From Biomphalaria glabrata (taxonomy: Eukaryota; Mollusca; Gastropoda; Planorbidae), in the NCBI RefSeq assembly GCF_947242115.1, contig NC_074715.1, positions 27,258,376-27,322,375 of the forward strand: DNA of 64,000 nt, in the 5' to 3' direction. A model generated the notes under the pieces. That model worked only from the letters and a program-made list of their open reading frames with translations, did not search any database and had not been told where the DNA came from. Shown in pieces: positions 1 to 12,800 of this stretch (positions are counted from its first letter, which is position 1; every line of letters begins with the position of its first letter). The position numbers were made by a program, and so were the translations under genes.

Positions 1-95
1 TTTGTTATGAATCTCACTGCTCTATTTTGTGTCTGTTCCAGTTTCTTAATGTTTTCTTGAGTTGAGGGGGTCCCAAACAGAGGATGCATATATAT
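1..95 (-). mobile_element. LINE reverse-transcriptase ORF, C-terminal fragment (Jockey/CR1-like)
   Basis: Read on the minus strand this translates to a peptide containing YASSVWDPSTQE followed by KLEQTQNRAVRFIT. That matches the conserved 'YA(S/A)xVWDP...KLExxQRRAARF' block that follows the reverse transcriptase in Jockey/CR1-type LINEs. The frame is open to the window edge, so the rest of the element lies outside. It sits in the first intron of ARFGAP1. Clade assignment is from memory of the motif only. Confidence 0.6.
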
Positions 96-345
96 ATTCT
101 ATTAATTCAAAATTATTGGCCTAACTGCCCTAACTCTAACCAAGGTTAAATTTAAAACATTTTAGTTTTATGTAATATGTTCAAATTTATTCATTTGTAA
201 AAATAGTAAATATAAAATGAAAGAGAGTTTTACCAGAAGATAATATAGGTACCTTTAATTTAATTTTTATTAAATCTTTTTTAAATTTTACTTATAAAAC
301 TATTAATTTAAAACTGTAACTGATACTAACTGTAACAAAACTTAC

Positions 346-405
346 ATTATTGCCATCAACTAATTTAAGATCTTTCAAAACTCGTCTGGTCCGCGGACTT
401 GCCAT
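346..405 (-). CDS. ARFGAP1: ARFGAP1 first coding exon (partial gene)
   Basis: ADP-ribosylation factor GTPase-activating protein 1 stimulates GTP hydrolysis on ARF1 at the Golgi and drives COPI coat cycling. Only the first coding exon is in the window: the ATG at 405 opens 20 codons reading MASPRTRRVLKDLKLVDGNN, and the exon ends on a complete codon at a GTAAG donor (341-345). Human ARFGAP1 begins MASPRTRKVLKEVRVQDENN and continues directly into the CxxC zinc finger of the ArfGAP domain. The zinc-finger exon is not found at 1-340 and must lie beyond the left edge. The gene runs on the same strand as ERMP1, whose stop codon is about 4 kb upstream of this start. Confidence 0.85.
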
Positions 406-560
406 TATGATAATGATCTAGAATCTAGATGTACTACTTTGGTTTAGCAATTTAAATTAAGGAAATTATTTTTTTTTATATAGGTTTAAATTAAATTAGA
501 TCTAATTATTAGAATGATATATATCATAATATATGAATTGATGAGCTGTCAACTCTGTCA

Positions 561-598
561 GCCATGTTAGTTGACAATAGCTAGTTACAACTTCCGGT
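561..598 (-). promoter_or_regulatory. Putative ARFGAP1 promoter elements (ETS-type site, YY1-like site)
   Basis: About 185 bases upstream of the ARFGAP1 ATG the minus strand reads ACCGGAAGT (590-598), a consensus ETS/GABP site typical of TATA-less housekeeping promoters. The plus strand at 561-568 reads GCCATGTT, close to a YY1 site. Both are motif matches only; the transcription start is not visible. Confidence 0.35.
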
Positions 599-605
599 CT
601 AAAAA

Positions 606-3600
606 AAATTTCGATTAATTATATCTAAAGATCCATTCATTTCATAATTTTCATATAGTCTTCTCACTACTGAGGATTGTTTTTTTATATTGCAATTCAT
701 GAGAATATTAGATTTAAGTAGATCTAGATCTATAAGTAATGAATGACTTTAACAATGATGCTGTTATCTTGATTTGTCAAGGATTAATCATAATTACTGT
801 ATAAAAAATAAATCGCTTAGACCTAAACCTAGACTCTAAAAAGTAGTAGACTACAGTACTATAAATAGTACAAACTCTTATTCTTTAAAACTTTATAGAT
901 CTAGATCTATATTATATGACTACTTTAATAAAAAGTTCTAGACCAAAAACCATTAAATCGATTATCATCAATCTGTTTATCAAAATAAAAATTCATTTTT
1001 TTTTTAAATTCTGCAGTAGTAAAAAAAAAAAATTGGTTATCAGTAATTTTTTTTATCATTTTGATACTATCACAATATTAAACATAGAGTTGAAGCTAGG
1101 TGCTGAAACAAATGTGATAAAAGGATTCAACAACAAAATACATTTTATAGGATTTTATTTCATCATATTGTTTGCATTTGTCATAAAAACTTTTTTTTTT
1201 TTAGTGAAGAAAAAGATAAGCTAAGACTCAAAGAGAAAGCAAAATATATTTGACAATAAAGTACCTAGGAAAACTTCACAGTATTTCTAAACCCCAGAGG
1301 CCACAAATAAACAGAATTAATTTGATTGTTAGGCATAAACAAGAATGTTCTGAGAGAGAACTCAATGAGTGATTCCTAGCTTGCATGGTAATCAGAATAC
1401 TTATCTATTGCTAGGCTAATCAGTAGATAGTCAAGAAAACAGACAAATGAAAGAAATCATAACTGGAAGATAAATTTATTGGAAAACATTTTCAGCAATT
1501 TGAGTTAAGCAACAATATTAACATTGATAAAGTCAAAACTCTTTGATATTACAATTTAGTTGATTAACATAATATGTAAGAGATCAAGATTAATACAATG
1601 TTAATTATGAAATAATATACAACAAGACTAGCATTATGTTAATATGATAAATATACGAGGGTGAAAAAAAGCTTTAAATACTGGTAATTACATACCAGTA
1701 ATGCTGTTTCTCTAAAAAAAAAATTAAATTAAAAGTTTTCTATTTTGGCAATAGCCTAAAAAAGTTTATGATTACTTAAAACAAGTTCACAAATCAAGAA
1801 ACAAAAAAACTTAATGGCAATAAAATGAAGACAAAGTAGACTAGCAACATATTTAATATTGTGGCAGTTTTCAACATCGCTAATTGTCATAGTGAAGAGC
1901 TATACAATATTTAAACAATTAAAAACATAAAGTCAGTTTAGTTCTGCTCTGTTTATAATTTAAAATGTTTAATGCTACATTGTCAACTAAGAGAAGTGAT
2001 ATAAAAAATATGCTTTTCAACGGTTCTAACTTATACAAACTAACTGTTTACATAGTGTAGATGGCACATTGACAAATTGTATAAGAAGAGATAATGCTTC
2101 ACTCCCAGCCTAAATTCAAAATGAAATAGCAGACATAGAGAAATATCATAATTAAACAATAAAAAATATGCTTATAAACTAGACAACTCAAAGTAAAGAA
2201 AAAAAAAAAAAGAAAAACAGACTGGCAGTGAGACAGCTGACAAGATGAACAAACCAGAATTAAGAACAATGGTACAAAGTTGTGTAGTGCACATGTATGA
2301 CAACAAAAGCAAATGGGAAGTGAACATTCTTAGAGAGTAACCACTTTGTCAATAAATGTCATTCAAGCAAGACTAACTTTAATCCTAATTAGATTCTAAC
2401 CTGTTTAAGAAATTTTGTTTTTAATGTTCTTCTCAAAAAATGTAATCATATTTCATAACTAAAAAGGATTAAATGAATTAGTAAAGATGAAAATCAGTTT
2501 TTTTTAAATATTTTAACAAGTTTTAATGTATTTTAAGAAGCAGATGTTTTTTTTTCTTCCTGACAAAGATCTTATAAAAAAAATAATTAAGAAATGATGG
2601 ACTCCTTATAAAGACTAATATGCAGTAATTGGAATACAATTGTTACTGGTAGCTAATAATTTAATTTAGTCCAAGGTGAAAATATAATACTGAAGGTATT
2701 CATAACACTGGTCTTAGTGAAATGGAAAAATGATCCTGGATCAATCTCAGATGACTCTGAAGTAAACTTTATATAAAATGAAATGAGACCCGTTAGTAAT
2801 AAATATGCATGTTCAATAAATAGACTAAATAATGTGCATTACATTGCTTGTCAATGGATAATAAAAAAAAATTTAAAAAAAAACTTCTGAAATTTGTAAT
2901 TGGAATGTATGAATTTGTCATCAACAAAACATGAGGATAAAAAAGTAAAATGTGGTGAAGCTGAACAAAATGAAAGGCTGTTTGATTTTTATAAAAATTA
3001 TTTTATGTAAATTTCTAAAGAACAGTATTTAACACAAAATTCTCAATAGTACATTTTGAATTAATAATTTAAAAAAAAGGATGAAAAGAAAATTTGTCAA
3101 ATGTATTAAATATAATCACAGACAAGAGATTTTAAAATGATATTTAAAAACAATACTAAAATGCTAAAAATATAAATATGACTTTAAATGTAAAGAAATA
3201 TAAATATTGATATAGCATGGTCAGAGCTTTGTGCTTTAGTCAGAGTTTTTTTTTTAATGCATTGCAATCAAGACTATGTGGTTCAGTGGAAAATATTTTA
3301 AAAAATAATAACAAACTCAGTTCAGTTTCATTTTGATTCTATATGAGTGGATTAGCCTCCTTAATACTGCAATGAAATGTAAACCTTTTACAAATATTTG
3401 TTTGCAATAAACAAAAATAAAGCATTTAAGAAGAAGTAGAGAGATAAATATGTGAATTAGATTTTGATAGATTCCAAAATAATAATCTAATGAAATGTTT
3501 ACTAGGTGATATGAATGATTACTGTTCTACAAGATTTTTTTTTGTTGAGATTTACAGTTGTAGTTTTAAAAAATTGTTGTTAAAAATATAATACCAGGGG

Positions 3601-4395
3601 AAAAAATTCTTTATTATCAATAAAAATTAAAACTATAAATTGCTGAATAGTTGATATAATTAAATCAAATGAAAGTTTAACTCTCAGCATTTGATTACAT
3701 GTGGTACAAGGAAGGTTAGGAAACCTTCATAACATTTTTAGCAATGAGCAAAGTTATTGCTTTATATTGTGCAATAGAAATAACAATTACCCTTTACCAT
3801 CACCAACAAAAACAACATAATGAAGACAACAAAAACTCAGAAATAACAGTGAATTCAACCAAGCTCTCTAACTCACAAAATCTAGAACAATTACTTTGGA
3901 TACTTTCATTATCAGTATGTGTCTTCTAAAAACATTGAAGGACTGATTACCAATTAGTAATTATATTTTTCCAGGTTACATAGTTATCACTATTTTAAAA
4001 TACTTTTTTTTTAGTTCCAGGTTATATTGTAATTGATAAACAAACCTTCAAACGTTTTACAAATTGATAACCACATTGACCCACAAAAATAATTTGGCAC
4101 TTACAAAGTTGATATTAAACAATTATCTAATTACAGTAAAATGTTGCCCGATTTTTATTTTTTAGTCTTTGAAAAAGCTTTCTTAATCATTTTAAAATAA
4201 ATTTTTGATGCAGAATTTAATTAACAATCATGGCTAGGTATTTTTTATTTAGATTTCAATAATATTACTAAAAAAAAAAACATTTTGTAAAAATTAAAAT
4301 ATCATTTGGTAGACTTTTGAATCAAATCAGGGTCATTACCACTTTTGATTTGCAACTGGAAAACTTATTTTTGTTTTGCATGAAAAAAGTAAACA
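606..4395. other. Intergenic stretch: ARFGAP1 upstream region and ERMP1 3' flank
   Basis: This stretch is about 75-80% A+T with many A and T homopolymers and no coding region I can support. The small open frames at 916-1224 and 3744-3929 are low-complexity. The part nearest 4395 should contain the ERMP1 3' UTR on the minus strand. A minus-strand AATAAA occurs, for example, at 3611-3616, but AATAAA is too common here to choose a poly(A) site. TCTAGA-type palindromes occur around 415-905 and are rare from 1.2 to 4.3 kb. Confidence 0.6.
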
Positions 4396-7300
4396 TTAAA
4401 AAATGAATTCATCATATGTTGCACACCAACGCATCATCACCATCCAAGGAGGAAGTTCTTGCTCCAGTAATAGCAGTACAGGTGTCAACTGTTGAAAAAA
4501 AGAGACAAAAATATATTTAATTTTTTGAAACCATTAGGTTTTCAATTAAATAATAAAATCTTATAACACCAAATACTTTAGAATTAAAAAAAAAAAAGAA
4601 GCAATGAAGATATCCAGATTTAGAAAGCTGGCATAAATAAAAGTAACATAACAATATGTAACCTGATTTGGTCCATGTAAATGATGTCCAGCAAAACCCA
4701 TTCTGAGGAGACTTTGAGAGACAGTCTTGTTACATTCCAGCTGAAATTGAGAAATAGCACACATTTAATTTTCAGCTAAATACATTTTATTCTGAAAGAT
4801 TTTTTTAAATATAATTTTGTTTAAGATTCTCTTTTTGTTGTTGGTGTGCTCCCTGGTCATGGCCACATTCTTATATGCTTGTGAATCTTGGACGCTGACA
4901 GCAGATCTTGAGAGAAGGATCATAACAATGAGATGTTACAGAAAGATCCAACGTATAACTTACAAAGACTTCATCACAAATGGAAAGATCAGAAACAGGA
5001 TTAATACAGCAATTGGACTCCACAATGACCTGCTAACTACTGTCAGAAAATGCAAACTTAAACTCCATGGCCATATCTCCCACAAAGTCTTCAGTTCTAG
5101 CAAAATCTTCCTTTAGGAAATAGTACCAGGAAAAAAAGAAGAGGCAGACAGAGAAAGCGATAGGAAGACATCATGAGTGAACAGGCCTGTACCGGTATTG
5201 AAAGAAATTCTATCTAAGGCAAAAAACAGAGAGGAATGGAGAAAGACGTCAACAGATCTTATGTGGTACCCCAATGGCTCAAAAGACTAAAGAATAGGTG
5301 AAAATGAAGAAGATAAGCCCTATCACATGTCATTAACATAAAAGTGTGCCTTTAATAAAAGTATCTTAGAGTCTATGTTCAAATTATTTGTAACAAAATT
5401 AAATCTTTCAAGTTTCTAGATCATTGTACAAACACTATTAGTTATCACAAGGATAAAAAGTAAGGATACATTTATGCATTTCATAACATTATTCTTACCT
5501 TTCATTCTTATTTTTTATATAAATTTGTTTATTGCATTTAAACTTTATATAGATCTAAAATATGCTTATTTTTTCTCCTAGTTTTTATACATTTCACTAT
5601 TTATTTCACTAGATGCATTGAAAAAAGAAGTTTTGCTTCAGTTTAGATTTTAAAATATTGCCAGGACAAAAAGAATAAAAATGACAATATAGCAAGCACA
5701 AGAAATCTAAACAATATAAGTTATCAACTACAAACATAAATATCCATAGAGAAGTTCCAAGTGGTATTGGCAGGACCAGCATGTGAGTAATAAATAAAGT
5801 AGGTCGTGGTGTGTCTCATGAAGGGCAAAGTGACGGCTTCAACTGGAACATTGCTGCCGAAATCCCATTTAATTATTTTAGCCTTCTGAAGTTCCGAAAT
5901 GAAAACTGTCACATGGCTGGGGCCTGCAAGAAATAGAATAACATAATAATGATTCATACAAACATTTTCAATACATAAGATTTTAATACATACATACTTA
6001 CATACATAAGAAGCTTGAAGACATATAACATTAAAAAACGAAAGTTTTTTTGAAAAGTTGTAACTCAAATTTTCTTTGCAATGATCATGTTTAATGACCA
6101 GTGGGATGTCCAAGAGGCAGCAACTATATAATACTTATACTTTGTTTCTTTCCTTTTTTATGTTTAAATTTGATTCAAAAATAGTTTACTTCATAGTAAT
6201 AATTAATAAAAGTTCATAAGAGCTAAAAACTAATATTTTTAACTACTCTGCAACTATTGTGAGATTGTTAAATTACTTAACAAGAACCAGCATTTCTAAC
6301 AAGGAGTTTAATTAACAAGGAATTAATTTTATGACTAGATCTAGTATTATTTACTAGCTTTATTTAAAATATTTTTTAGTATAACATGAAATGTTAAGTT
6401 TGATATGGGATAAAAAAAAGAATAATAAATAAGAATAAGCAAGAACAAATTTCATAACTGCACACAAAACCCATTGGTTCAAGTGTTAATGATTTAAAAA
6501 TTAAATATAAAAATATTCACACCACTGAAAGAGTATTATTACACAAAAAATGGTTAAGCTGCTGACATGAACCTTGTCAACTTTCAATGTAGCATACAAT
6601 GATGTTAGTGATTGTAAGTTCTAGTCTTAGTCCAGTGAATAAAGTTTCTTATATTAATCCAGTGAATAAATAAATTTTTTTACATTTTAACCTTCTATTT
6701 TGTTTACCAAAACATCTCTTCTGGAACTTCCAAAGAATCTGGTCATCTACACACACACACACAAAATCTCCAGCCACATTACTGACCCATCACTTTTTAG
6801 CTACTGATCGACTAGCATTGGGGTGTGACAATAAATAATCATTCTGCTTACAAGTTTTTGTTATTGCCATGTAGATTTTAATGTAAATTTATTGTTTTGA
6901 TTTGTTGTGATGATGAGTATCTTATTTTACTGAACTCAAAATGTGTCAAGTCAACATTTGTACACTAATCTTTGATAATAAACCTTGAAAAAAGTTAAGC
7001 AAGTGTGTAAGATAAAAACTGTACCTGACATTGATAATACCAGTCTGACCATGGAATCATTCAGATGAATTCTGTCTAACAACTCAACTTTTACTCTGGT
7101 GAAATTTAATTTGGGTGCTGGGAAATCATAAGTCTTTCTAGAGGAAAATAGAAAATATGTGTCTCATTTTGTATATTCAAATATTCAATCAACAATATAA
7201 AAAAAAAACATTTTAGAAGGGCAGAATTTTTTTTTTTTTACCAAAAAAAAACCCCTTAAATTCATGAGAAAACTGTGACAGGTTTTAATCTTGTTGTCAA

Positions 7301-9844
7301 ACCTGCCAGAGCTAGAACAAAGTTTTTAATGTGCACCAATCACACATTTCTAAAATACATTTTTTTTTTCATCTAGAAAAAAAAGATTTTTAAAGAAACA
7401 CCTAAATCAGAAAAGTTAAATTCATGTACAATGGCTATTCATATACTAGTGAGCACACTTCTTATCTTAGATGTGTTTCTCCAACCTTTACTAGTGGTGC
7501 CCCCTAGATGAAGAAAAATTTGTTTGCACACCTATTGCATATATGTATATTTATATCATATGTTTGGAATCCAAATTTATGTAATGAATGTTCATTTAAG
7601 CTAGTCAATTTAGTTGTTTTTTTTGGATACAGTGTTTTGTATATAAAATTTTAGTGTTTTGTATGCTAGAAAAATTATGAAGATAAAAACGAGTTGGAAG
7701 AAATGGATACATCTAGATAAAATGGAGTCAGAAGAAATGGATACATTTAGATAAAATGGAGTCAGAAGAAATGGATACATTTAGATAAAATGGAGTCAGA
7801 AAAAATGGATACATCTAGATAAAATGGAGTCAGAAGAAATGGATACATCTAGATAAAATGGAGTCAGAAGAAATGGATACATTTAGATAAAATGGAGTCA
7901 GAAGAAATGGATACATCTAGATAAAATGGAGTCAGAAGAAATGGATACATCTAGATAAAATGGAGTCAGAAGAAATGGATACATTTAGATAAAATGGAGT
8001 CAGAAGAAATGGATACATCTAGATAAAATGGAGTCAGAAGAAATGGATACATCTAGATAAAATGGAGTCAGAAGAAATGGATACATCTAGATAAAAGTGG
8101 AGTTGGAAGAAATGGATACATTTAGATAAAATGGAGTCAGAAGAAATGGATACATCTAGATAAAATGGAGTCAGAAGAAATGGATACATCTAGATAAAAT
8201 GGAGTCAGAAGAAATGGATACATTTAGATAAAATGGAGTCAGAAGAAATGGATACATCTAGATAAAATGGAGTCAGAAGAAATGGATACATTTAGATAAA
8301 ATGGAGTCAGAAGAAATGGATACATCTAGATAAAATGGAGTCAGAAGAAATGGATACATCTAGATAAAATGGAGTCAGAAGAAATGGATACATCTAGATA
8401 AAATGGAGTCAGAAGAAATGGATACATCTAGATAAAATGGAGTCAGAAGAAATGGATACATCTAGATAAAATGGAGTCAGAAGAAATGGATACATACAAG
8501 TGGAATTGGAAGAAATGGATATGTCTAGATACAAGTGGAGTTGGAAGAAATGGATATGTCTAGATACAAGTGGAGTTGGAAGAAATGGATATGTCTAGAT
8601 ACAAGTGGAGTTGGAAGAAATGGATATGTCTAAATAAAAAATGAATAATAAGGAATAAGTACATCAAGATAATAAGGTTAAAAAAACAGTTTCTGTGGAA
8701 ACACAAACTCAAAATCGCCCCCCGAAGTGATCAATCCAGGTAGGTAGGTAAAAAGGCAGGTTTCAATATTTTCAGAAAGAACATTAGAATTAAATTCTAT
8801 CAAAGACAAATGACAGAGAAAAATGGAGAATGAAGGTTGACAGATCTTGTGTGGTGCCCCAGCAGTCCAAAGGATAGATGAAAGTGAATGTGAAGTTAAA
8901 TGTGAACCTGTCCTAACCGATGTCATATAATGAATATTTAATTGATCTAATTGTTTTGTAAAGGGTCAATCTCTTCTTCAAATTCTCAAAAAAAGAAAAA
9001 AACATTTCCATTAAAAAAAAAAAGAAATTCCTTTAGTTATGTGTTCTATGGCTGCATTACTGAGCTGCAGTTCACGCGATAATATGAAAAACTACTTCTT
9101 AATTGTTGTTTTAAATTATGTCCAACTTTAATGCATATTACATAGATTTTTCTCTTAAAAAAAGTAAACATTATTTTTTGGTAAATGTAGTAATTAGTAT
9201 GACAGAACTTACAACTTACTTACACGTAGCAATACAAATGTAAAAAAAAATATTTTTTGATAAAAAATCTAAAACCGTTGACAATGTGTTAGAAATATGT
9301 CAAATAAATATTTTCCCTACTAAAGAGCCTCCAGTGTTTATTACTATTAATAGTGAATAGTTGTAAAATTGGTGTATTTTTATGAAAAAAATGCTTGCAT
9401 AAGTGATTTAAAAAATTAGATTTTTCACATTTAGAAAAAAGTAGCTGCTGCATCAGAACTTTGAATGGACTAAAATATTATGATATTGGATTTTCACTAT
9501 CTTTACTAGTTTACGAGATCTAAATGGGACTGACGGACAAACAGACAAACGGACGGACAGACATTTCACACAAAACTAAAAGCGTCTTTTTCCCCTTTTG
9601 AGGCCGCTAAAAACTAAAATATCTATTTTTTTATTTACCTTGCATCAACATGGGGCAAAACTGGGAAGAGATATGGGCGACCACAGTAAACTCCATCACA
9701 TGTTGCCTTTTTTGCATTCTCTATCAGCCATGGGGCATATTGCATCAACACCTCCCCACCAAGGTAGTCTACTGGCTTGTACCAAACGTAAGCATCTTTA
9801 TGAATAAGTTGACTATTGGTTGTATGGAATTGCCGATCAATATG
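4396..9844 (-). CDS. ERMP1: ERMP1 exons 11-15: lumenal C-terminal domain
   Basis: Exons 9639-9844, 7025-7137, 5736-5923, 4663-4740 and 4396-4488. Exon 11 begins HIDRQFHT, matching human QHMTRTFHD after the last helix. Later blocks are [51 protein letters not shown] and [16 protein letters not shown] at the end. Sequons NFT, NDS, NTT, NFS and NKT fit a lumenal, glycosylated domain. The TAA stop is at 4396-4398. Exons 14 and 15 are short but their phases and matches to the family end (human AHYLSGED and WVCTYDLFVF) agree. Confidence 0.85.
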
Positions 9845-12800
9845 CTTTGAAAGATTCATAAAAAGTGTCAATAGCACAATTAAAATAATGTTTGTTTTTT
9901 TACATAGAACTTATTTTCAGTAATATGTTTTTCAAAGTTATTGCCTAAAACAAAACAAAAAATTACAAGGTATGAGAATGAGAGTAAACATCTATATGGA
10001 AATTTTTACCAATAAAAATCCTCTTTGAACAGATGCATCATTGGGATTGGCTGAATAAGGGAATCCAGCAGGTGTTATAAGGATACAAGTTAATGCCAGA
10101 CCAAAGACAACTGCAGAGGTTGAGATCACACGGCCAACCTTACTATGGGTATAAACAAAGCCAATCTGAAACAAAGCAATAAATAGATGAAACATTGTGC
10201 ATACATTCTAATGATTATGCATTAAAACAGGTTAATCAGCAACTTAAATTATAAATACAATTTGTAATATTTTTCTTTATATATCACAATAATCAGGGTT
10301 TTTCAAACAATGGAGGCACATAAGGCAAATGACTTTAATTTATTTTTCAAAGGAAAAAAAAAAATTTAGTATTTGTTTGTAGTCATTTCCACTTGTACGT
10401 AAGTATTTTTAGAATAAACACACTTTTTGCGAGAGGCGTCTGGTTTGCAACAGGAGCAACTCAAAATTTTAAATACTTTTAAAAAAAAAGACTTCAGTTA
10501 ATCTCTGCAAAAATGATTCTACTTCACTTTATCAGGTCAGAGAACTGTCCAATTTTTCCTTTCGTACATCATTTATTGACGAGTTTTGATGACAAAAAAA
10601 AAGGACAGCAAAAAGACACTTTACTTGAACATGATTCATCTGTGTATCTGTTTGTTTAAGCAGGCATTGACTCTATAATGCTGATTGAAACAATTTAAAT
10701 ATTTCCTTTTTGGTTAAATTGTATAAGTTGGGTTTGAATTAATTTTTCATTTATGACAATTATTTACGTTTCTTTTCAACTTTTGTAATTCCTGGCCAGT
10801 AGAATTTTTTTCTTATCACACTCATAGTTTAATGTGGACTTTGTGCCAATGATTCTTTTTCTGAGGTACAATCATTTGTTCAATAATTTCATTTTAAGCT
10901 GCCTCTGAAAGGGGAATAGCCGCTATTAGTTTTGTGTGGTCTGTCTGTCCATCCATCCCGTTAAGATCTAGTAAACTAGAAAAGATATTGAAAATCCAAA
11001 ATCATATTTTAGATCTTTCAATTTCTTATGTACCGAAATGGCTACCTTTTCTTTTCTGAAGGTGAAAAATTATTTTTTTTAAATCAACTATGCAAGCAGT
11101 TTTTCCATAAAAATACAGGTGACCGGTCATTTCATCCCCGGTCACTTCATCCCCTGGTCATTTCATCCCCCGGTCACTTTATCCCCAGTCACTTCATCCC
11201 CAATTAAATATTTTATATATAAATATGATTATGTAGAATGCTTTTTGACATTTTAGGACTTGTTACTAATGCGTTTATAGTGTTTCCTCTTCCACTTTGT
11301 TTTCTTAATGAGAAATCTTATATTATTTTGTAAATCTAGGTGTGTACTTAGCTATAGCGCTTCTATTGGATGTGGGGGTTGTAATATCATATTATTATCC
11401 GGATCAAACGCCAAGGTTTGGTGGAAGTAGTAAAAAATCATTTGAGAGATAGAAGTGCAATTAGAATAATTATGATCATGCCGCTGATAACTTATCATCA
11501 AAGGCCAAGGTGTGGTGCAAGTAGTGGAAATCTTTTGAGAGATAGAAGTGCGAGTACAATAATTATGACCGTGCCGCTGATAACTTATCATCTGGCCAAG
11601 GCGTGATGAAATTACGACCTTGTTTCACTTTATTTTATTTTTCAATCGCTCTTTCTTGAAAATGGGCGCGTCATTTTTAGCCTTGAAATAAGGTTTTATT
11701 TTTTTCTAATAAAGCAGGAAATCATCCATCCTCATGATATCATGTCGCCTTTATATGTTTAGCTTTAATTCCTTTTAAACATGTGTTACAATTTTGTTAT
11801 TTAAATAAAAAATGAATACATTAAATATTGCTCATTTAATGATTTTTTAAATTACAATTTGTTAGATAAAAATGATCAGATGATGAAAATATCAGTGGAT
11901 GAAATGACCGGGGATGAAGTGACCAGGGGATGAAATGACCGGGGATGAAGTGACTGTGGAATGAAGTGACCAGGGGATGAAATGACCAGGGATGAAGTGA
12001 CCGGGGATGAAATGACCGGGAACCAAAATATACCATTTTTACAACTATTCACTATTAATTGTAAAAAACACGGAAATGACCAGTTACCTTATTTTAACAA
12101 ATTTAAGCAAAGGATTTTAGATTTTTTGTCAATTTTTTTTTTTAAGATTGTTTTTCTAAATCAAATAATTTCTGTCATACTAACTACCTATATTTAGAAA
12201 AAAGATGTCTACTTTTTTTTAAAGAGAAAAATTTTTTTTATTACATTTTTATGTTAAATAGTGTTTTTGATAGTTTGCTCAAAGTTTCATTGAAAGCTGT
12301 GGCTTAAACTACATTTCCTGTATACTGATTTGGTTTGACAAATTGTTCATTTACCACTGCAGGTGTAGTGTCTCATGGTACTAGTTGATTCCCAACTAAA
12401 TTTTTATAACAATCATTGTTGTATGATCTTTTGAAGACAACTGTATGTAGATGTCTATGGATTAGCCAGTTAATGGACCCATAAGCGTTCTGATATATGA
12501 AAATGAGGGAATGGCTGGAATTTATCATTTCAAATAAAATGTACACCAATTAAAGTAAATAACCAACTTAACACTGCATATACAAGTCATTACTGACCTG
12601 ATAAGGTAGACAAATCAAGACTGGTCCTGATGAAATCACACCTATCAATAGATCAGGGCTATTAGCCATTTCTGATCTGCCCATGATAGGAATGAGGAAC
12701 ATAAGGAGAATGTAGAACATGAAGACAATATAAAGGCTTGGAACAAAAGCTGCTACCAGAGAGAAGACAAGATCTGAAACAAAATACATACAGAAGTAAA

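Larger units (their letters stand above)
10905..12235 (+). repeat. Dispersed repeat R1, copy split by an inserted element
   Basis: The left part (10905-11117) carries GGGGAATAGCCGCTATTAG, the GTCTGTCTGTCC run, CTAGTAAACTAGAAAAGATA and CCATAAAAATACA. The right part (12025-12235) resumes with ATACCATTTTTACAACTATT and CACTATTAATTGT, then GGATTTTAGATTTTTTGTCAA and TTCTGTCATACTAACTACC. Those blocks are contiguous in the minus-strand copy at 9165-9612. The 907 bp between the parts is a separate mobile element. The whole lies in ERMP1 intron 9. Confidence 0.75.

Noticed and set aside
11352-11606. Mirror-image frames on both strands with repeated peptide blocks
   Set aside because: They come from the 95 bp internal duplication of the tandem-ended element.
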